Assembly: GCA_944393485.1 (NCBI GenBank) | Contig: CALYAJ010000009.1 | Span: forward strand, 1-47,072 | From: an uncultured Clostridia bacterium | GTDB taxonomy: Bacteria > Bacillota > Clostridia > TANB77 > CAG-508 | Direction: 5' to 3' | DNA length: 47,072 nucleotides | Shown: positions 7,080 to 16,033 of the stretch, in pieces | How the letters are laid out: each line of letters opens with the position of its first letter | Position numbering within the stretch: the first letter of the stretch is position 1 | Translations under genes and position numbers: made by a program | The notes under the pieces: generated by a model | Databases searched by the model: none | Told to the model about the DNA's origin: nothing | Seen by the model: only the letters and a program-made list of their open reading frames with translations

Positions 7080-7934
7080 ATGGAAAGAGTTTTATCAACT
7101 GAAGAAAGAATAAGAAGAGCTGAGGAGGTATATAGAAATAAACAACAAGGAATAAATTTAAATAAAAGGGAGAGTAAAAATAAAATCTCTAAATATAAGA
7201 TAAAATTATTAAAAAAAATGCTAGTTCAAATTTTGATTTGCCTTGCAATATATTCACTATTTTATTATTCAAAAAATAGTGAAGAACTTTTTTCTAAAGA
7301 TTTGGTAAATAAAACTAAAGAAATTCTTGGGTATGATATCAATTTTAAAGAATTATATAATAATTTTACTAATTGGTTTTCGAGTCAAAATGCATTTGCA
7401 ACAGATGAAAATCAAAATGTTATAGATAATAATATAGAAAATATTATTCAAAATGAAATATCTGAAAATATAGGAGGAGCTTCAGAAGAAAGTAAAGAAG
7501 TAACTAACTTATCACAAATGGAAATTGATGCAAATGATATTAAGAGTAAATATACTCTAATAAAACCATTACAGGGAACTATAACATCAAGATACGGACA
7601 TAGAGAGCCAACAACTAAAACTGTGCCTAAAGAACATACTGGAATAGATATTGCAGCAAATGTTGGAACAGTTATATATGCCGCTCTAGATGGTACAGTA
7701 AAAATAGCTTCAAGTGAAGGTGATTATGGAAAACACTTACGAATAGAAAAAGATGATGTTGCAATCTATTATGCACATTGTAATAAATTATATGTAAAGG
7801 AAGGTGACTATGTAAAACAAAATGAACCTATAGCAGAAGTGGGTGCTACAGGAAATGTAACAGGTCCACATCTACATTTTGAGATAAGAAAAAACGAAAG
7901 ATATGTTGATCCAGATATGGTGTTAAAATTTTAA
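7080..7934 (+). CDS. Membrane-anchored M23 peptidase, SpoIVFA-like
   Basis: The 284-residue product has a basic cytoplasmic N-terminus, one membrane segment at about 45-65, a variable linker and a C-terminal LytM/M23 domain. The zinc motif is present as His186-x3-Asp190 and His264-Leu-His266, so it may be an active endopeptidase on peptidoglycan. The start is ATG 7080 behind GGAGG (7070-7074); an ATG at 7068 lies inside that site. It is followed 13 bases later by an M50 protease of SpoIVFB type. In Bacillus the equivalent pair is SpoIVFA (an M23-like inhibitor and scaffold) and SpoIVFB, which together control pro-SigK processing. SpoIVFA function is inferred from this arrangement. Confidence 0.85.
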   Translation: MERVLSTEERIRRAEEVYRNKQQGINLNKRESKNKISKYKIKLLKKMLVQILICLAIYSLFYYSKNSEELFSKDLVNKTKEILGYDINFKELYNNFTNWFSSQNAFATDENQNVIDNNIENIIQNEISENIGGASEESKEVTNLSQMEIDANDIKSKYTLIKPLQGTITSRYGHREPTTKTVPKEHTGIDIAANVGTVIYAALDGTVKIASSEGDYGKHLRIEKDDVAIYYAHCNKLYVKEGDYVKQNEPIAEVGATGNVTGPHLHFEIRKNERYVDPDMVLKF

Positions 7935-7947
7935 GAAAGAGTGATTT

Positions 7948-8577
7948 ATGGAATTTAAAATAGATATAAAAATTTTTTTGGTATTATTCTTGTTTCTTAT
8001 ATTTAAGCAACTAGAAATGTACATATTGTTTATGATTTTTGTAATAATTCATGAATTTTTTCATTTATTAACAGGAATCATATTAGGATATAAAATAAAA
8101 TCTTTAAAAATAGAAATATTAGGAATTTCATTAGGATTTCATGAAAATATTAATAAATATAATAATATAAGAAAAATAATAATCTTAATGATGGGACCTA
8201 TTTCTAATATAATAATTGCATTAATTTTTGACTTTTTAAAATTACCTAAAATAGTATATGTAAATTTAGTAATAGCAATATTTAATTTACTACCTGTATA
8301 TCCATTAGATGGAGGACAAATTTTAAATAGAATATTAGGAATAATATATGGAAATATAGAAGCATATAAAATTACAAATTGGGTGAATACAATAATTATG
8401 AGTCTTATAACTGCAATTGCAAGCATAGCTATTTTATATTTTAAAAATATGTCAATAGTGATAATAGTTTTATTTTTATGGTGTTTAGTGATAAAAGAGA
8501 ACAAAAAAATTAAAGAAATAAATAAATATTTTAAATATGTTCACAAACTGGACAAAAAAGGCCATTATAATATATAA
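7948..8577 (+). CDS. spoIVFB: SpoIVFB-like intramembrane metalloprotease (M50)
   Basis: The 209-residue product is a polytopic membrane protein with the site-2-protease signatures: His35-Glu36-x2-His39 (HEFFH) and a late NLLPVYPLDGGQ motif with Asp121 as the third zinc ligand. No CBS domain follows, unlike Bacillus SpoIVFB; the chain stops after a short basic tail. Together with the upstream M23 partner it fits the spoIVF pair that activates the mother-cell sigma factor SigK. The pro-SigK gene is not in this window, so the substrate is inferred. The ribosome binding site is modest (GAAAGAGTG). Confidence 0.85.
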   Translation: MEFKIDIKIFLVLFLFLIFKQLEMYILFMIFVIIHEFFHLLTGIILGYKIKSLKIEILGISLGFHENINKYNNIRKIIILMMGPISNIIIALIFDFLKLPKIVYVNLVIAIFNLLPVYPLDGGQILNRILGIIYGNIEAYKITNWVNTIIMSLITAIASIAILYFKNMSIVIIVLFLWCLVIKENKKIKEINKYFKYVHKLDKKGHYNI

Positions 8578-8603
8578 TAACTATGTAAAAAGGAGCGAAA
8601 ACT

Positions 8604-9281
8604 ATGGTTAATGAAACTATTTTAGTAGTAGATGATGAATCAAGAATGAGAAAACTAATTAAAGATTTTCTTGCACAAAAAGGATATAGTATATTAGAAG
8701 CAGAGGACGGAGAAAAAGCTTTAGAAATATTTGAAGAAAATAAGAATAAAATTAGTTTGATATTATTAGATGTAATGATGCCAAAATTAGATGGATGGTC
8801 AGTTTTGCGACAAATAAGACAAACATCTAAAGTTCCTATAATTATGCTTACTGCAAGAGGAGAGGAACAGGACGAATTATTTGGATTTGAACTAGGTGTA
8901 GATGAATATATTTCTAAACCATTTAGTCCAAAAATATTAGTTGCTAGAGTAGAAGCTATATTAAAAAGAACTAGAAAAGATACTAATAAAACAAAGGATT
9001 ATGGCGGAATTGTAATAGATCCAGAAGGAAGAACTGTAAAAGTAGATGGAAAACAAATTGAATTAAGCTTAAGAGAATATGAATTATTAAAATATTTAGT
9101 AGATAATGAAAATATTGCACTATCTAGGGACAAGATATTAAATAATGTATGGAACTATGATTATTATGGAGATTCAAGAACTATAGACAGTCATATAAAA
9201 AAGATTAGACATAAATTAGGTAAAAAAGGAAAATACATCGAAACAATGCGTGGAGTAGGGTATAAGTTTGAGGTAAAATAG
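8604..9281 (+). CDS. OmpR/PhoB-family response regulator
   Basis: The 225-residue product has a receiver domain with the acidic pair at residues 10-12, phosphoacceptor Asp56 in LLDVMMP, a conserved LTAR switch and the KPF motif. A winged-helix DNA-binding domain follows (SLREYELLKYLVDN, then RTIDSHIKKIRHKLG and GVGYKF). AAAAAGGAGCG is the ribosome binding site. The stop overlaps the GTG of the kinase gene by one base, so they form one operon and a cognate pair. The signal and regulon cannot be read from the sequence. Confidence 0.95.
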   Translation: MVNETILVVDDESRMRKLIKDFLAQKGYSILEAEDGEKALEIFEENKNKISLILLDVMMPKLDGWSVLRQIRQTSKVPIIMLTARGEEQDELFGFELGVDEYISKPFSPKILVARVEAILKRTRKDTNKTKDYGGIVIDPEGRTVKVDGKQIELSLREYELLKYLVDNENIALSRDKILNNVWNYDYYGDSRTIDSHIKKIRHKLGKKGKYIETMRGVGYKFEVK

Positions 9282-10777
9282 TGGTAAAATTAAGAAATCT
9301 TCATAATTCTATACGTTATAAACTATTTTTTACATTAGCAATAGCAGTTATAATGATAATAGCTTTTTTAATCTTATTAAATAACATAGTTTTAGAATCT
9401 TTTTATTTATATTCTAAGCAAGGAGCATTAAAAAAGATATATGACGAAGTAAATATGGAATATAATACAGTACAATCAGAAAAAACAATTCAAAATACAT
9501 TGTCAAATTATGCACTAAAAGGTGGTTATGATATTTTACTAGAAACACAGGATGGCATAAATTTATACACATCTAATGAAAATTTTATAGAAACTATGAA
9601 TTCTATAAATGGCTTAAATGAACAATCGAATAGAAATAATGTAATATATGCAAACAAAGATTTAAATATAAAGAAAGTAAAAGATCAAAGTAGTAATATA
9701 ACATATATTTTACTTTCAGGGAAATTGGATAATAACTATAATTTATATATTAGAATGCCAATATCAACAATACAAGAAAGTGTAAAGATTTCAAATAATT
9801 TCTTATACTTAATCGGTGGTGTAACTTTAATTATAGCTGCAATTCTTATAACATTCATTAGTAAGAGATTTACAGAACCAATACAAGAATTAAATGAAAT
9901 AGCTGAGAAAATGGCTAAATTAGATTTTAGTAAAAAATTTCATCCAAAAGAGGTAAATGATGAAATTAATATGCTTGGAAAAAGTATAAATGTAATGTCA
10001 GATAAACTAGAATCAACAATAAAGCAACTAAGAAATTCAAATATAAGACTTGAAAGAGATATTGAAGAAAAATCTAAAATTGAGGAAATGAGAACACAAT
10101 TTATTTCTGATGTGTCACATGAATTAAAAACACCAATTGCTCTTATACAAGGTTATGCTGAAGGATTAGTTGAAAATGTTAATACTGATGAAGAAAATAG
10201 GAAATTTTATGCAGATGTAATTTTGGACGAAGCAAACAAAATGGATAAATTAGTAAAAGAACTATTGGAATTAATGAAACTTGAATATGGAAAACGCGAA
10301 TTTAGAAATGCGGATTTTAATATTATAGAATTGATTAGTGAAGTTATTAGAAAATCTAAAGTAATGCTAGAAGAGAAAAATATAGAAGTAAGATTTGATC
10401 ATCCAGAAGTTATTAATGTATATGCGGATGAATTTTATATAGAGCAAGTATTTACAAATTATTTTACTAATGCAATTAAACATGCAGATGAGGTATTAGG
10501 AGAAAAATACATAGAAATAAAAATAGAAAAGAAAAATGATAAAGTAAGAATTTATGTATTTAATACAGGAGAAAATATATCTGATGAAGATTTAAATAGA
10601 ATTTGGAAACGTTTCTACAAAGTGGATTCTTCTAGAAATAGAGAAAATGGAGGAACAGGAATAGGTTTAGCATTAGTAAAAGCCATAATGAATAATTACA
10701 ATAATGATTATGGTGTTGTAAATAAAGATACAGGTGTAGAATTCTATTTTGATTTAAGCATTGCTAAAGGTGAATAA
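9281..10777 (+). CDS. Sensor histidine kinase partner of the upstream response regulator
   Basis: The 498-residue product has a membrane segment at about 14-35, an extracytoplasmic sensor region to about 170, a second membrane segment at about 174-193, a HAMP linker (SKRFTEPIQELNEIAEKMA), a HisKA dimerisation domain with His280 in DVSHELKTP, and an HATPase domain (NYFTNAIKHA as N box, GGTGIGLALVKAI as G2 box). It starts with GTG overlapping the regulator stop. The domain order resembles cell-envelope sensors of the PhoR/WalK type, but no PAS domain is evident. A strong terminator follows. Confidence 0.95.
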   Translation: MVKLRNLHNSIRYKLFFTLAIAVIMIIAFLILLNNIVLESFYLYSKQGALKKIYDEVNMEYNTVQSEKTIQNTLSNYALKGGYDILLETQDGINLYTSNENFIETMNSINGLNEQSNRNNVIYANKDLNIKKVKDQSSNITYILLSGKLDNNYNLYIRMPISTIQESVKISNNFLYLIGGVTLIIAAILITFISKRFTEPIQELNEIAEKMAKLDFSKKFHPKEVNDEINMLGKSINVMSDKLESTIKQLRNSNIRLERDIEEKSKIEEMRTQFISDVSHELKTPIALIQGYAEGLVENVNTDEENRKFYADVILDEANKMDKLVKELLELMKLEYGKREFRNADFNIIELISEVIRKSKVMLEEKNIEVRFDHPEVINVYADEFYIEQVFTNYFTNAIKHADEVLGEKYIEIKIEKKNDKVRIYVFNTGENISDEDLNRIWKRFYKVDSSRNRENGGTGIGLALVKAIMNNYNNDYGVVNKDTGVEFYFDLSIAKGE

Positions 10778-10780
10778 ATA

Positions 10781-10822
10781 TACAAAAATCGACAAATAAT
10801 TTATTATTTGTCGATTTTTGTA
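10781..10822 (+). terminator. Strong terminator after the two-component operon
   Basis: A perfect 19-bp stem (10781-10799 with 10804-10822) closes a TTTA loop. The ascending arm starts with A-rich sequence and the descending arm ends in TTTTTG, so it can work in either direction. Confidence 0.92.
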
Positions 10823-10954
10823 TTACGAAAAAGCTTTACAAACATTAAAAATGAGAGTAATATAATTTAAACGTTTATAGGAAATTTTAATTCCAATTTA
10901 AATTTTAAATCAATAATAAAATTGCAATTTTATTTCAAAACTTAACCTAGCAAG

Positions 10955-11533
10955 GTGGTGGTCACAATATGTAATTGTAGTCACAAAAATTTAATTATTT
11001 TATCATTAATGATTACATCAATAATTTTTATATTTTTAGATCAAAAAGTTTTTTATAATTATAATCAAATTTTTGAAAATTCTTTAGAAATTACAATTCC
11101 AGATAAAACAGAGATTCATATAGAAAATAAAATTGAAGAAGAAGGTATTTTAAGTCAATGGAGGTTAGAAATCCCAAAGATAAATTTAAATGCAAATATA
11201 CAAGAGGGAACAAGTATGCAAGTAATGAATAAAAATATCGGACATTTTATAGAAACAAGCAAGGAAAATGGAAATATAGGATTGGCTGCACATAATAGAG
11301 GATATAGAGTAAATTATTTTAAAAATTTAAAAAAGTTAAAAAAAGGTGATTTAGTTATATATACATATAAAGGAAAAAGTAAAGAATATATTGTAAATTC
11401 ATCTGAAATAATAAAAGATACGGATTGGTCAAAATTAAATAAAAGTAGTGTAGATAAATTAACAATGATTACTTGTGTAGAAAATAGACCAGATTATAGA
11501 CTTTGTGTGCAAGCAATAAGTAAAGAAAATTAA
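10955..11533 (+). CDS. Sortase, class D-like
   Basis: The roughly 190-residue product has an N-terminal membrane anchor and a sortase domain. The catalytic residues are visible: His113 in AAHNRG, Cys174 in TMITCVENR and a downstream Arg in PDYRLC. Sortases cleave LPXTG-type signals and join proteins to peptidoglycan or to each other. The exact start is unclear: GTG 10955 overlaps its own AAGGTGG, and the nearby ATG at 10968 is out of frame and followed at once by a stop. It sits 15 bases before a gene whose product ends in LPKTGM, the likely substrate. A second possible substrate is the LPXTG protein at 33.9 kb. The class assignment is from size and the THNxG/TLxTC-like motifs. Confidence 0.9.
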   Translation: MVVTICNCSHKNLIILSLMITSIIFIFLDQKVFYNYNQIFENSLEITIPDKTEIHIENKIEEEGILSQWRLEIPKINLNANIQEGTSMQVMNKNIGHFIETSKENGNIGLAAHNRGYRVNYFKNLKKLKKGDLVIYTYKGKSKEYIVNSSEIIKDTDWSKLNKSSVDKLTMITCVENRPDYRLCVQAISKEN

Positions 11534-11548
11534 ATTTGGAGGTAAAAA

Positions 11549-12790
11549 ATGAAAAATATATTAATTAAATTTATTGCTATATTTGCAATCATATTATTTG
11601 TTATAAATATAATTAATATTTATAGTTTTGCAAATATAGAAAGTAAAGATTTATATAGCAAAGGAAATTGTGGAAGGCTTTTAAAGAAAGGTGATATTGT
11701 AGTAAAAACTAGTATTGTAGTATATAAAAAAGATGGTAAAGAATATCCAGCCTATTGTTTAGATAAAACAAAACAAGGAGTAGATGAAGAAATAAGTTAT
11801 TCAGTTGAGTTAGATGGATTAATAAAAAATGTGTATATATGGAAGGCAATTACAAATGGATATCCATATAAAACACCAAAAGAAATGGGATGTGAAACAA
11901 TAGGAGAAGCGTTTATGGCAACTAAAATGGCAGTGTATTCTGTTTTATATAATTACAAAATATCTGATTTTTCTCCAATAGGAGAGGCAGGAGAAAGGAC
12001 TTGGAATGCATTAAAAAATATATTAAAAAAGGTTAATGATGGCGATGATACACAGATATCTTCTGATATAAATATAACAGAGGAAAAAAGTGAATGGGAA
12101 ACAGATAATAATTTAGAAGGTTATATAGTAAAGAACTATAGTGTAAGTAGTCAAGCACCAATGGACTCATATAATATTGAATTAGAAGAAAAAACAGAAG
12201 GAACAAAAATACTGGATGCAAATAATAAAGAGAAAAATAAATTTAATAAAAATGAGATGTTTAGAATAGCAGTTCCAATAAATGAATTAAGTGATGGAGG
12301 GAAAATAAAAATAAAAGCTATTGCAAATGTGGAAACAAAACCAATATTTATTGGTAGAGCTTCAAATTCAAACAATCAAGATTATGCGATTACAGGAATT
12401 ACATATGAAGAAGGTGAAGGTTATATACAAAGTGAATATAGTAAAAATAATACTAAAATAAAAATTATAAAATTAGATGAAGATGGAACAACAAAACTTA
12501 AAGGAGCGATTTTTCAATTATTAGATAAAAATAAAAAAGTAATTGTTTCAGAGATAAAGACTGACGAAAACGGAGAAGCTATCTTAAATAATATAATTCC
12601 TGGCAAATACTATATAAAAGAAATTAAATCTCCTTTGGGATATATAAAATATGATAAAGATATAGAAATTAATACAGAATTTAATGAGGAATTAACTGTT
12701 ACAATAAAAAATAGAAAAACAGATATTCCAGAGTTTGAAATAAAACAAAAAAATTTAGAAGTAAAGAAATTACCTAAAACAGGAATGTAA
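11549..12790 (+). CDS. Pilin-like surface protein: thioester-type domain, SpaA/Cna-B domain and terminal LPKTG
   Basis: The 413-residue product has a signal peptide (about 1-29), then a Cys-containing domain of the thioester/TQXA type with Cys70 in PAYCLD and an ATKMAVYSVL helix around residue 126. In that family a Gln (TQxA) forms the thioester with the Cys; here the position is Lys126. A SpaA/Cna-B-like domain follows at about 305-390, typical of isopeptide-stabilised adhesins. The C-terminus is LPKTGM and then stop, with no hydrophobic segment or basic tail, although sortase substrates normally need both. No continuation is found in the other frames. It is cotranscribed with the sortase. 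Ribosome binding site GGAGG. Confidence 0.88.
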   Translation: MKNILIKFIAIFAIILFVINIINIYSFANIESKDLYSKGNCGRLLKKGDIVVKTSIVVYKKDGKEYPAYCLDKTKQGVDEEISYSVELDGLIKNVYIWKAITNGYPYKTPKEMGCETIGEAFMATKMAVYSVLYNYKISDFSPIGEAGERTWNALKNILKKVNDGDDTQISSDINITEEKSEWETDNNLEGYIVKNYSVSSQAPMDSYNIELEEKTEGTKILDANNKEKNKFNKNEMFRIAVPINELSDGGKIKIKAIANVETKPIFIGRASNSNNQDYAITGITYEEGEGYIQSEYSKNNTKIKIIKLDEDGTTKLKGAIFQLLDKNKKVIVSEIKTDENGEAILNNIIPGKYYIKEIKSPLGYIKYDKDIEINTEFNEELTVTIKNRKTDIPEFEIKQKNLEVKKLPKTGM

Positions 12791-12828
12791 ATATATTAAA
12801 TCTAAAGTCTAAGTTTATATTAATTTCA

Positions 12829-12857
12829 TTGACATATAAATCTCAAAAATATATAAT
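12829..12857 (+). promoter_or_regulatory. Consensus promoter of the WG-repeat gene
   Basis: TTGACA (12829-12834), a 17-base spacer and TATAAT (12852-12857) are an exact consensus for the housekeeping sigma factor, about 60 bases ahead of the ATG at 12920. Confidence 0.85.
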
Positions 12858-12919
12858 AATTTAAGAAAAATGAGTAAAACCAAAGATAAATGGGAAATAT
12901 TCCAATAGGAGGAAATGCA

Positions 12920-14701
12920 ATGAAATTTAAAGAAAGAAAAAACAATATTAAAACAAAAAGAATAATAATTGTAGTAGCAATAATACTAATACTTATAGCA
13001 ATTATTGTAGGAATAGTTATAGCTATAAATAAGAGTAAGCAAAACTACACAGTAGAAAAAATATCGGAGGAGGATATTAAATATTATAAAGTAATTAGTA
13101 ATGGAAAATCTGGAATTATAGATAGAGATGGAAATGAAATAATTCCAACAGAATATAACACAATAAAGATGCCAAATCCTACTAAACCAATTTTTGTATG
13201 TATATATGATTATGATGGTGCAACAGGTAGTTACAAAACTAAGGTACTAAATGAAAATGCTGAAGAGATTTTATCAGAGTATTCTGATGTAAATACTATA
13301 GAAATTAAAGAAATAGTAAGTAATATACCTTATGAAAAAACTGTATTACAATATAAACAAGATAATAAATATGGTTTAATAGATTTTGAAGGAAAACAAA
13401 TAACAAAGCCAGAATATGATGAAATAAGAAATATGCCATATAGAGAGGGAGAAATAATTGTAAAAAAAGATGGAAAATATGGTGTAATAAGCATAAATGG
13501 AGGACAGTTATTAGATTTTAAATATGATGTTATAAATGGTGATAACTATTATAGTAATGATAGACAATATGAACTTGATGGATATATTGTAGGTGTTACT
13601 CAAGAAGATAAAACACAATATGGTTATATAGATTATAATCGCCAAGTAGTTTTAGATACTGTATTTGACAAGATATACAGAATAAATAATGTAGAAGATG
13701 ATGACAATATATACTTAATTACAGAAAAAGATAAAAAGGTACAATTGTATAAAAATAATAAATTATTATTAGATAATGATTATCAATCTATAAATTATGA
13801 TGAAGAAAGCAAATTATTAATAGTTCAAAAAGACAACAAATATGGTGTTTTAGATTTAGAGGGAAAACAAATAATGAATGTTGAATTTGATTCATTAGAT
13901 ATACCAGGCCAATATATAGTTGCTAGCAAGGAAGGTCTTACTAAAACATATACTTTATCTGGAGAGGAACAATCTAGTTCAGAATTTGCAAGTATAATTA
14001 ACACAGAAAATGAAAATTATAAAATAACTATTGACCAAAATAATAATTATGGTGTAATTTCTTCTAACAATGCAGTACTTATTAATAATCAATATTCTTA
14101 TATTCAATATCTATATGGAGATTATTTTGTAGCTGGAGGAAAAGAAGGAAAATCTGGAGTAATAAATAGCAATGGAGAAGAAATATTACCATTACAATAT
14201 GAAGTTATACAAAAAATAGATGATACTGAAGTATTGGAAGCTATAAATGGAAATCTATTAGAATTATATAATAAAGATATGCAATTAATAATTCAAATGG
14301 AAAATGGAAAATTAGATGTTACAGATGATTATATAAAAGTGTATTCAGAAACAGATACAAGTTATGTTGGAAAAGACGGTGTAGTTAAATCAGCTAGTGA
14401 ATTATTCCCAAGCAACGAAATATATGCAGATAAACAAAATGGAAAATGGGGATTTATAGATAGCGCTGGAAATGTTGTAGTTGATTATCAATATGAAAAA
14501 GCTACAGACTTGAATTCTAGAGGATTTGCTGGAATTAAACAAGACGGTAAATGGGGCGTAATAAACAAAAACGGAGAAGTAATATTTAAACCAGCATATA
14601 ATATTCCTATACAGAATGGAGAACCTTATTTTATCGGAAAATATTATAGAATAGTTTCCGGTTATGATGAAGCTTATTTTACAGATGCAATAGGAGAATA
14701 A
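12920..14701 (+). CDS. Membrane-anchored WG-repeat protein
   Basis: The 593-residue product has a basic N-terminus, one membrane segment at about 14-37 and about nine WG/KWG-type repeats, each with a (K/N)-(Y/W)-G-(V/F/L)-I core followed by a DxxGxxIxxxxY strand. Clear copies include KYGLIDFEGKQI, KYGVISINGGQL, KYGVLDLEGKQI, KWGFIDSAGNVV and KWGVINKNGEVI. Such repeats form extracellular beta-rich binding surfaces; a ligand cannot be predicted. The start is ATG 12920 behind TAGGAGGAAATGCA, not the frame opening 30 bases earlier. It has its own consensus promoter and a hairpin after it, so it is a single-gene unit next to the sortase locus. Confidence 0.9.
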   Translation: MKFKERKNNIKTKRIIIVVAIILILIAIIVGIVIAINKSKQNYTVEKISEEDIKYYKVISNGKSGIIDRDGNEIIPTEYNTIKMPNPTKPIFVCIYDYDGATGSYKTKVLNENAEEILSEYSDVNTIEIKEIVSNIPYEKTVLQYKQDNKYGLIDFEGKQITKPEYDEIRNMPYREGEIIVKKDGKYGVISINGGQLLDFKYDVINGDNYYSNDRQYELDGYIVGVTQEDKTQYGYIDYNRQVVLDTVFDKIYRINNVEDDDNIYLITEKDKKVQLYKNNKLLLDNDYQSINYDEESKLLIVQKDNKYGVLDLEGKQIMNVEFDSLDIPGQYIVASKEGLTKTYTLSGEEQSSSEFASIINTENENYKITIDQNNNYGVISSNNAVLINNQYSYIQYLYGDYFVAGGKEGKSGVINSNGEEILPLQYEVIQKIDDTEVLEAINGNLLELYNKDMQLIIQMENGKLDVTDDYIKVYSETDTSYVGKDGVVKSASELFPSNEIYADKQNGKWGFIDSAGNVVVDYQYEKATDLNSRGFAGIKQDGKWGVINKNGEVIFKPAYNIPIQNGEPYFIGKYYRIVSGYDEAYFTDAIGE

Positions 14702-14714
14702 AAATATTTACAAA

Positions 14715-14748
14715 AGATAATAGGACGTCTTAATACGTCCTATTATCT
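14715..14748 (+). terminator. Hairpin after the WG-repeat gene
   Basis: AGATAATAGGACGT (14715-14728) pairs perfectly with ACGTCCTATTATCT (14735-14748) around a 6-base loop. The T tract is weak, so some read-through into the next gene, 24 bases away, is possible. Confidence 0.7.
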
Positions 14749-14772
14749 GACTTAAAAGAAAGGAAGATATAA

Positions 14773-16029
14773 ATGTATCAAGAGTTTGGAATAAGTAAAG
14801 AAGTAGAAGATTTAGCAAATCTTTCAGAGAAAGAAGTAGAAAATGTATTTAAAGAAATAAACAAAACATGTGAAAGAAACAGTTTAAAAGTATTAAAGGC
14901 TTTTCAGTCAAATAATTTATCAGAAATACATTTAGGTAGTACAACAGGATATGGATATAATGATATTGGAAGAGATACAATAGAAAAAATATATGCAGAA
15001 ATATTTAAGGCTGAAGATAGTTTAGTAAGAAATCAATTTATTTCTGGAAGTCATGCATTGACAGTAACATTATTTGCATTGTTAAGACCTGGGGATACAT
15101 TATTAAGTATTACAGGAGAACCATATGATACATTACATGAAGTAATAGGAATAAGAGAAAATTCAAGTTCATTAAAAGCATTTAATATAAATTATGAGCA
15201 AATTGATTTAGTAGATAATGAATTTGATTATGAAAAAATAAAAGAGACTTTGAAAAACAAAAAAATAAAAGTAATAGAAATCCAAAGATCAAGAGGATAT
15301 TCTACAAGAAAAGCTATAACAATAAATCAATTAGAAAAAGTTATAAAGGTAATAAGAGAAATAGATAAAGATGTAATAATAATGATTGACAATTGTTATT
15401 GCGAATTTGTTACAGATAAAGAACCAATAGAAATTGGAGCTAATATTGCAGTAGGATCATTAATAAAGAATTTAGGAGCAGGTATAGCACTAAATGGTGC
15501 TTATGTTGTAGGAGATAAGAAACTAATAGAATTAGTAGCTGAAAGATTAACTCTTCCAGGAGAAGGAAAAGAAGTTGGACCTTCACTTGGTTCTAATAGA
15601 CAATTTTTACAAGGATTATTTTTTGCCCCAAGTGTAGTTGCAAGTAGCTTAAAAATAGCTGTATTAACAAGTAAAATGTTAGAAAAATTAAATTATAAAG
15701 TAGAACCAAAATTTGATGATGTTAGAGCAGATATAGTTCAAACAATAGAATTTGGAAATCCAGAAGATTTAATTAAATATTGTCAAGGAATCCAGGCTGG
15801 TTCACCAGTGGATTCTAATTCTATTGCTGAACCAGGTGATATGCCAGGATATGAAGATAAAGTAATTATGGCAGCTGGAGCTTTTACACAAGGTTCTTCA
15901 ATAGAATTATCTTGTGATGCGCCAATAAGGGAACCTTTTATTGCATATCAACAAGGTGGTCTAACATATGAATATGGTAAATTAGGTGTATTAAAAGCAA
16001 TAGAAAATATAATAAGAAATAGGAAGTAG
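14773..16029 (+). CDS. PLP-dependent enzyme of the methionine gamma-lyase-like YnbB family
   Basis: The 418-residue product matches the family annotated variously as aluminium resistance protein or methionine gamma-lyase family protein (Bacillus YnbB). Recognisable features are the QFISGSHALTVTLFALLRPG segment, IMIDNCYCEFV before the cofactor site, and Lys232 in SLIKNLGAG as the likely Schiff-base lysine. The fold is Cys/Met-metabolism type I PLP enzyme. The physiological reaction is not established. The ribosome binding site AAAGGAAG precedes the ATG. The next gene starts 4 bases after the stop, so the two are cotranscribed. Confidence 0.9.
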   Translation: MYQEFGISKEVEDLANLSEKEVENVFKEINKTCERNSLKVLKAFQSNNLSEIHLGSTTGYGYNDIGRDTIEKIYAEIFKAEDSLVRNQFISGSHALTVTLFALLRPGDTLLSITGEPYDTLHEVIGIRENSSSLKAFNINYEQIDLVDNEFDYEKIKETLKNKKIKVIEIQRSRGYSTRKAITINQLEKVIKVIREIDKDVIIMIDNCYCEFVTDKEPIEIGANIAVGSLIKNLGAGIALNGAYVVGDKKLIELVAERLTLPGEGKEVGPSLGSNRQFLQGLFFAPSVVASSLKIAVLTSKMLEKLNYKVEPKFDDVRADIVQTIEFGNPEDLIKYCQGIQAGSPVDSNSIAEPGDMPGYEDKVIMAAGAFTQGSSIELSCDAPIREPFIAYQQGGLTYEYGKLGVLKAIENIIRNRK

Positions 16030-16033
16030 AAAT

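Noticed and set aside
11549..12790. Frameshift hiding a normal sortase tail after LPKTG
   Set aside because: The two other frames after 12787 reach stops quickly and encode no hydrophobic segment, so the short end appears genuine.
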